64,000 nt of DNA from Sulfuritalea sp. (GTDB lineage: Bacteria > Pseudomonadota > Gammaproteobacteria > Burkholderiales > Rhodocyclaceae): contig JAUSCI010000006.1 in NCBI GenBank assembly GCA_030651305.1, positions 1-64,000 on the forward strand. Direction: 5' to 3'. A program made the translations under genes and the position numbers. This document shows, piece after piece, positions 59,245-64,000 of the stretch (position 1 is its first letter; the number at the start of each line of letters is the position of its first letter). Below the pieces are notes generated by a model. The model was not told the DNA's origin, did no database searches, and saw nothing but the letters and a program-made list of their open reading frames with translations.

Positions 59245-61057
59245 ACGCCGACGCCTTGTTGGCGCGCTTGCGTTCGATTTCCGTGAGGAAGCGCTTGCGC
59301 AGGCGGATCGACTTGGGGGTGATTTCAACCAGTTCGTCGTCGGCGATGAATTCGACGGCCGATTCGAGCGTCATCAGGATCGGCGGCACCAGGCGCACGG
59401 CTTCGTCGGTGCCCGACGAGCGCACGTTGGTCAGCTGCTTGCCCTTGATCGGGTTCACCACCAGGTCGTTGTCGCGGCTATGGATACCGATGATGATGCC
59501 TTCATAGAGCGGGTCGCCGTGACTGACGAACATGCGACCGCGATCCTGCAACTTCCATAGGGCATAGGCTACCGCGGCGCCGTTGTCCTGCGAAATCAGC
59601 ACGCCGTTGCGGCGTTCGGCCATGGTGCCGGCAACCGGACCGTAGTCGTCGAAAATATGGCTGGCCATGCCGGTGCCACGGGTCGATGTCAGGAATTCGC
59701 CCTGAAAGCCGATCAGGCCGCGGGCAGGGATGCGGTATTCAAGCCGGACCCGGCCTTTGGCGTCTGATTCCATGTTCAGCAATTCGCCGCGCCGACGGCC
59801 AAGCTCTTCCATGACGCTGCCTTGATGATCGTTTTCGATATCGACGGTCAGCAGTTCGTAGGGCTCGCACTTTTCGCCGTTGATTTCCTTGAACAGTACG
59901 CGCGGACGCGATACCGCCAGTTCGTAGCCTTCGCGGCGCATGGTTTCGAGCAGGATGGTCAGGTGCAATTCGCCGCGGCCGGAGACCAGGAATACATCGG
60001 CATCTTCCGTGTCCTCGACGCGCAAGGCGACGTTGGCCATCAGTTCCTTCTGCAGGCGTTCGCGAATCTGGCGGCTGGTAACGTATTTGCCTTCCTTGCC
60101 GGCCAGCGGCGAGGTGTTGACCTGGAAGTTCATGGTCAGTGTCGGCTCGTCCACCACCAGCGGCGGCATGCCGACGGGCGCTGCCGGGTCGCAGATGGTG
60201 ACGCCGATGCCGACCTGCTCGATGCCGGTCACCAGCACGATGTCGCCGGCTTCCGCCTCGGTCATCTGTTCGCGCTCGAGACCGGTGAACATCATGATCT
60301 GGGCGATCTTCGACTTGCCCTTGTTTTCGTCGCCGTACATTACGGCGACTTCCTGGCCGGCCCTCATGCGGCCCTGCTTGATGCGGCCGATGCCGATGCG
60401 GCCGACATAGCTGTTGTAATCGATGGAGCAGATCTGCAACTGCAGCGGCTTGTCCGCGTCGACGTCGGGCTGCGGCGTGTGCTTGATGATGGCCTCGTAA
60501 AGCGGGCGCATATCGGTGCCCGGCTTGCTGGCATCGAGCATGGCGAAGCCATTCAGCGCCGAGGCGAAGACGACGGGGAAATCGAGTTGTTCTTCGGTGG
60601 CGCCGAGTTTGTCGAACAGATCGAAGGTGTGGCTGATGACCCAGTCGGGCCGGGCGCCCGGCCGGTCGATCTTGTTCACCACCACGATCGGCTTCAGACC
60701 CAAAGCCAGCGCCTTGCGCGTGACAAAACGGGTTTGCGGCATCGGTCCTTCGACCGCGTCGACCAGCAGCAGCACGCCATCGACCATCGACAATACGCGC
60801 TCGACTTCGCCGCCGAAGTCGGCGTGTCCGGGGGTATCGACGATGTTGATATGAACGCCTTCATAGTCGATGGCGCAGTTCTTCGACAGAATGGTGATCC
60901 CGCGCTCTTTTTCGAGATCGTTGGAATCCATGACCCGCTCGGTAACAGCCTGGTGGGCGGCGAAGGTGCCGGACTGACGCAGCAACTGGTCGACCAGGGT
61001 GGTCTTGCCGTGGTCAACGTGGGCGATTATGGCGCTGTTTCTGAGGGCGCGGGACAT
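59243..61057 (-). CDS. typA: TypA/BipA ribosome-associated GTPase
   Basis: The 604-residue translational GTPase has G1 AHVDHGKTT, the G2 region ERGITILS, G3 [11 protein letters not shown] and G4 NKID, then EF-G-like domains III and V and the BipA-specific C-terminal domain ([15 protein letters not shown]). It acts in ribosome assembly and stress. I chose ATG 61057 ([11 protein letters not shown]). It is divergent from the phosphorylase gene. Confidence 0.96.
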   Translation of the reverse strand: MSRALRNSAIIAHVDHGKTTLVDQLLRQSGTFAAHQAVTERVMDSNDLEKERGITILSKNCAIDYEGVHINIVDTPGHADFGGEVERVLSMVDGVLLLVDAVEGPMPQTRFVTRKALALGLKPIVVVNKIDRPGARPDWVISHTFDLFDKLGATEEQLDFPVVFASALNGFAMLDASKPGTDMRPLYEAIIKHTPQPDVDADKPLQLQICSIDYNSYVGRIGIGRIKQGRMRAGQEVAVMYGDENKGKSKIAQIMMFTGLEREQMTEAEAGDIVLVTGIEQVGIGVTICDPAAPVGMPPLVVDEPTLTMNFQVNTSPLAGKEGKYVTSRQIRERLQKELMANVALRVEDTEDADVFLVSGRGELHLTILLETMRREGYELAVSRPRVLFKEINGEKCEPYELLTVDIENDHQGSVMEELGRRRGELLNMESDAKGRVRLEYRIPARGLIGFQGEFLTSTRGTGMASHIFDDYGPVAGTMAERRNGVLISQDNGAAVAYALWKLQDRGRMFVSHGDPLYEGIIIGIHSRDNDLVVNPIKGKQLTNVRSSGTDEAVRLVPPILMTLESAVEFIADDELVEITPKSIRLRKRFLTEIERKRANKASA

Positions 61058-61148
61058 AGGGTCGTTTGGCTGTTGGTGCAGTGCGAAAAAAGCCGACCAT
61101 TCTATCACGCTGAGGCCTGTTTTCCGATTGAATTTTCAGGGGATTTTT

Positions 61149-61886
61149 ATGCTCGGCATCATAGGCGGCAGCGGCTTGACCCAACTGGCCAATCTGGATG
61201 TGTCGCATCGGGAGATCGTGCGCACGCCCTACGGCGATCCTTCGGGCCCGCTGACCTTCGGCTGCATCGCTGGTCAGGATGTGGTTTTTATCGCCCGTCA
61301 TGGCTACGGCCACACCATTCCGCCCCATCTGGTGAATTACCGCGCCAACATTCATGCGTTGGAAACCTCCGGCGTGACGCAGATCATTTCGGTGGCATCG
61401 GTCGGCGGCATTCGTGGCGATCTTGGTCCCGGCTCGCTGGTCGCACCGGATCAGATCATCGACTACACATGGGGGCGCGAGACGACCTTTCAGTCCGGCG
61501 ACGGCGGCCCCGTGGTACATGTGGATTTCACCGAGCCTTACGATGCGACGGTGCGCAAGCTGTTGCTCGATGTGTCGCGCGGGATCGGCGAAGCAGTGAT
61601 TGACGGCGCGGTGTATGCCACCATGCAAGGGCCGCGACTGGAAACGGCGGCGGAGATTGATCGTTTGCAGGGTGACGGTGCAGACATTGTCGGCATGACC
61701 GGCATGCCGGAGGCCGGGCTGGCGCGCGAACTGGACCTGCCCTACGCGGCGCTGTGCGTGGTGTCCAACTGGGCGGCCGGACGCGCCGATTCGGCCCACG
61801 GCATCAAGTTCGGCGACATTGAAGCGGCGCTGCACCTGGCCATGGCGCGCGTGCGCCGGATCATCGAAGGAGTTTGCGCGGCATGA
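61149..61886 (+). CDS. S-methyl-5'-thioadenosine/thioinosine phosphorylase
   Basis: The 245-residue purine phosphorylase of the MTAP family opens LGIIGGSGL, with [20 protein letters not shown] and [15 protein letters not shown] as substrate-site motifs. The [19 protein letters not shown] stretch is the region that reads the purine. Some relatives use methylthioinosine, which I cannot settle. def follows eight bases later. Confidence 0.85.
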   Translation: MLGIIGGSGLTQLANLDVSHREIVRTPYGDPSGPLTFGCIAGQDVVFIARHGYGHTIPPHLVNYRANIHALETSGVTQIISVASVGGIRGDLGPGSLVAPDQIIDYTWGRETTFQSGDGGPVVHVDFTEPYDATVRKLLLDVSRGIGEAVIDGAVYATMQGPRLETAAEIDRLQGDGADIVGMTGMPEAGLARELDLPYAALCVVSNWAAGRADSAHGIKFGDIEAALHLAMARVRRIIEGVCAA

Positions 61887-61893
61887 TTCCGGC

Positions 61894-62427
61894 ATGATTC
61901 GCGAGGTCCTGCGCATGGGCGACCCGCGCCTGCTACGCGTGGCGCAGCCGGTGACGACGTTCGCCACACCGCACTTGGCAGCGTTGCTGCAAGACATGCG
62001 CGACACCATGGCGCAACTTGATGGCGCCGGCCTCGCCGCACCGCAGATCGGGGTTGACCTGCGCGTGGTGATCTTCGGCGGTTTCTCCAATCCACGCTAT
62101 CCGGATGCGCCCGCGGTCCCCGACACGGTGCTGATCAATCCGGAACTGGAGCCGCTTTCGGATGAAGAGGAAGAAGCCTGGGAGGGATGTCTTTCCGTGC
62201 CCGGATTACGCGGCTGGGTGCCGCGCCGGAGACACCTGCGTTACGCCGGCTTCGATGAAACCGGCCAGCGTTTCGAGCGCACCGTCGAGGGCTTTCACGC
62301 GCGGGTGGTGCAGCACGAATGCGACCATCTCGATGGCGTCCTGTACCCGATGCGAATCAGGGACCTGACTCGCTTCGGTTTTGTACAAGAACTGTTCGGC
62401 GACCAGGCGCCACCGCAACCCGACTAG
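61894..62427 (+). CDS. def: Peptide deformylase
   Basis: The 177-residue metalloenzyme removes formyl groups from new proteins. All three motifs are present: [19 protein letters not shown] (cysteine ligand) and QHECDHLDG (HExxH-type). It may be a second, type-divergent deformylase of this organism; no fmt gene is adjacent. Its stop overlaps the convergent gene. Confidence 0.93.
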   Translation: MIREVLRMGDPRLLRVAQPVTTFATPHLAALLQDMRDTMAQLDGAGLAAPQIGVDLRVVIFGGFSNPRYPDAPAVPDTVLINPELEPLSDEEEEAWEGCLSVPGLRGWVPRRRHLRYAGFDETGQRFERTVEGFHARVVQHECDHLDGVLYPMRIRDLTRFGFVQELFGDQAPPQPD

Positions 62428-64000
62428 GCGCCAGGCACTGCCTCGCCACGCAGGTGCGCCGCGCGCAGCCGCGCCTCGGTATAGCGGACGAGCGCTCGCG
62501 TTGCGCGCTCGCTGGAGCGGAAGACGCAGACGCCCTGTTCCATCAGCTGGTCGGCCATCGGGTCGAACAGCGGGCCGCCGTCAATGAAGCTGACGATGGG
62601 TTTCGGACAGGAGGCGACCAGCGCCGGCAGCGTCTGGACGATGCTCTCCGGACTGTCGATGTCGAAGCCCGGTCGCGCGCTCTTCTTTAGTGACCTGACC
62701 ACGGGCGAGGTCGGATCGAGTCCGACGACTACGGAGTCGACGTCCGGCTCGGCGGCCATGGCCTCGGTGCAAAGCAGGTGAACCTCGTCGTCCGCCGCCG
62801 GGTTGATGTCGAACGGGTTCCTGACTTCCATCAGCGCATCGAGCTTCTTGGACTTCAGGATCGCCATCAGCCGTTCCCTGGTCGATGGTCCGATCGTAGC
62901 CAGAGACATGGAGAAATCGCCCACCTGGATGCTGTCGCCGATGGCTACCGTGTCGTAGCCCGCGCCGGCCAAGGCGCCGAGTCGCTTGCCGCGGACGACC
63001 TTCTTGCTCAGGCAATCCGAGATGTAGAACAGGTCGCTGAACTCACTGACGTCGGTCGCGATCAGCGCGCCGGCCTGCGTTAGCACGGACAGGCATACCT
63101 CGTAGTCGCCGGCGATCGAGGCCGTGTGGCCCATTGCGGCCTGCTTGCCGGCGACGGACTGTCCGGCCTTGTAAATGACGACCTGCTTGCCGGCAAGGGT
63201 CGCCTTGCGCACGGCCCGCGCCAGGGCCAGCCCGTCGAGGTCCTTGAATCCTTCGACGTATGCCCCGATCACGTGGATGTCCGGGTTGGCTGCGAAGCTC
63301 TCGACCATGTCGCCGTGCGTGATGTCGTTCTGGTTGCCCAGGGCGACCATGTAGGCCGGGTCCAGCCACGCGTTCTTGCTGAGCCGCGTGACCAGGAAGG
63401 CGCCACTCTGGCTGATGAGCGCCGAAGTGCGTTGTGCCTTCTTCTGGGTTCTCGGCAGGCGTTCCTCGGGAATGAACCAGGAATCGTAGTTGCCGGGGTG
63501 CGAGATGATGCCCAGGCAGTTCGCGCCGACGAATACCGGTCCGCGGCCTGTAGTCCGCCGGGCGTCGTCGATCGTTTCCAGCATCCGCCGCGCAGGCTCC
63601 CTGCTCGCCTCGGTTTCCCCCATTCCACCGGGGATCAACAGCACAGATTCCACGGCGTCGGTCCTGATCACCTCGTCGATGATTCCGAAGGCGACATCGG
63701 CGGTAACCGCGAGGATCAGCAGGTCCAGCTTCCCCTCTAGCGCCCCCAGGCTCGGTGCGCAGCGCACGCCATCGACTTCCTGGCCGTCGGGATTGATGAC
63801 GCGCAGCTGCGACTTGTCATAACCGGATGCGATGATGTTCTTCAGGGTGATACGGCCGAAGTTCATGCGCGTGGCGGACGCACCGATGATTCCGATCGAA
63901 GCCGGGTGCAGCAGCTTGTCGATCTTGCCCTGAGGCCGCGGCGGGCGGACGACTTGCGGCCGGCCGATGCGGCACAATCCGTCGAGCGCGACGAGCGAGC
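62424..64000 (-). CDS. NDP-forming acyl-CoA synthetase-like protein, 5' end outside window
   Basis: The reading frame stays open to the window edge, so the gene is incomplete at its start. The visible part begins with a CoA-binding domain ([20 protein letters not shown]) and continues with succinyl-CoA-ligase-like domains ([30 protein letters not shown]). The residues at the edge ([14 protein letters not shown]) resemble the end of an ATP-grasp domain, suggesting a fused ATP-grasp N terminus. The acid substrate is unknown. Confidence 0.75.
   Translation of the reverse strand, partial: SLVALDGLCRIGRPQVVRPPRPQGKIDKLLHPASIGIIGASATRMNFGRITLKNIIASGYDKSQLRVINPDGQEVDGVRCAPSLGALEGKLDLLILAVTADVAFGIIDEVIRTDAVESVLLIPGGMGETEASREPARRMLETIDDARRTTGRGPVFVGANCLGIISHPGNYDSWFIPEERLPRTQKKAQRTSALISQSGAFLVTRLSKNAWLDPAYMVALGNQNDITHGDMVESFAANPDIHVIGAYVEGFKDLDGLALARAVRKATLAGKQVVIYKAGQSVAGKQAAMGHTASIAGDYEVCLSVLTQAGALIATDVSEFSDLFYISDCLSKKVVRGKRLGALAGAGYDTVAIGDSIQVGDFSMSLATIGPSTRERLMAILKSKKLDALMEVRNPFDINPAADDEVHLLCTEAMAAEPDVDSVVVGLDPTSPVVRSLKKSARPGFDIDSPESIVQTLPALVASCPKPIVSFIDGGPLFDPMADQLMEQGVCVFRSSERATRALVRYTEARLRAAHLRGEAVPGA

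Noticed and set aside
59822-61603. Long plus-strand frame across typA and the phosphorylase start
   Set aside because: It crosses two well-supported genes in the wrong frame.

Overview
The window reads as a chromosome segment of a GC-rich, sulfur-oxidising betaproteobacterium, most likely from the Rhodocyclales/Sterolibacteriaceae side of the class. That placement is inferred from gene content: a soxYZAXB cluster without visible soxCD, queA-tgt-yajC-secD-secF, ilvB-ilvH-ilvC-pssA-leuA, a DUF3106/DUF3619/ECF-sigma cassette, and an iscR-led Isc operon with two cysteine desulfurases. Most of the window is dense core chromosome.

Layout. 1-2140: an accessory two-gene module (nucleotidyltransferase fold plus DUF262), followed by the last codons of a lost dnaE2. 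2144-9100: acyl-CoA synthetase, a small zinc ribbon, then soxYZAX and soxB on the minus strand, and a divergent periplasmic rhodanese. 9174-14150: an enlarged YeiH/UPF0324 transporter with a 42-residue membrane protein, a universal stress protein, a SRPBCC protein and the Kup potassium transporter. 14238-20650: tRNA-Leu(CAA), a Crp/Fnr regulator, queuosine genes and the Sec accessory operon. 20700-29690: DUF2322, purB, a GST, holC-pepA, lptF-lptG, RDD, DUF3106, DUF3619 and an ECF sigma factor that appears to start at CTG. 29855-35857: branched-chain amino-acid genes with pssA and a leucine-rich leader peptide before leuA. 35841-45881: DUF2069, wrbA, yihY, a PilZ-like protein, pyrF, mutS directly behind a vapBC pair, suhB, trmJ and cysE. 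45898-52734: an IscR-type operator and iscR, a second cysteine desulfurase, iscS, iscU, iscA, hscB, hscA, fdx and iscX, with a 19-bp hairpin on the iscS stop codon. 52738-54061: tatD and tpx. 54062-59240: an accessory island with a 77-bp IS30-like miniature element, a DUF4238 protein, a PD-(D/E)XK-like protein, a frameshifted BrnT with intact BrnA, and an AlbA/ATPase protein with a slipped repeat. 59243-64000: typA, an MTA/MTI phosphorylase, def, and a CoA ligase that runs off the window.

Functionally, Sox proteins, rhodanese and the YeiH-type exporter suggest periplasmic thiosulfate or sulfur oxidation. CysE and the Isc operon link cysteine supply to Fe-S assembly. The ilv and leu genes form a split branched-chain pathway.

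The most unusual signals are these. A 10-mer, AGTCGGCGCT, occurs nine times in both orientations, inside genes and between them. The 1-2140 and 54-59 kb blocks are candidate defence modules. Structured RNA elements sit in the sox, isc and leu transcripts. All calls come from reading the sequence; no database search was run.
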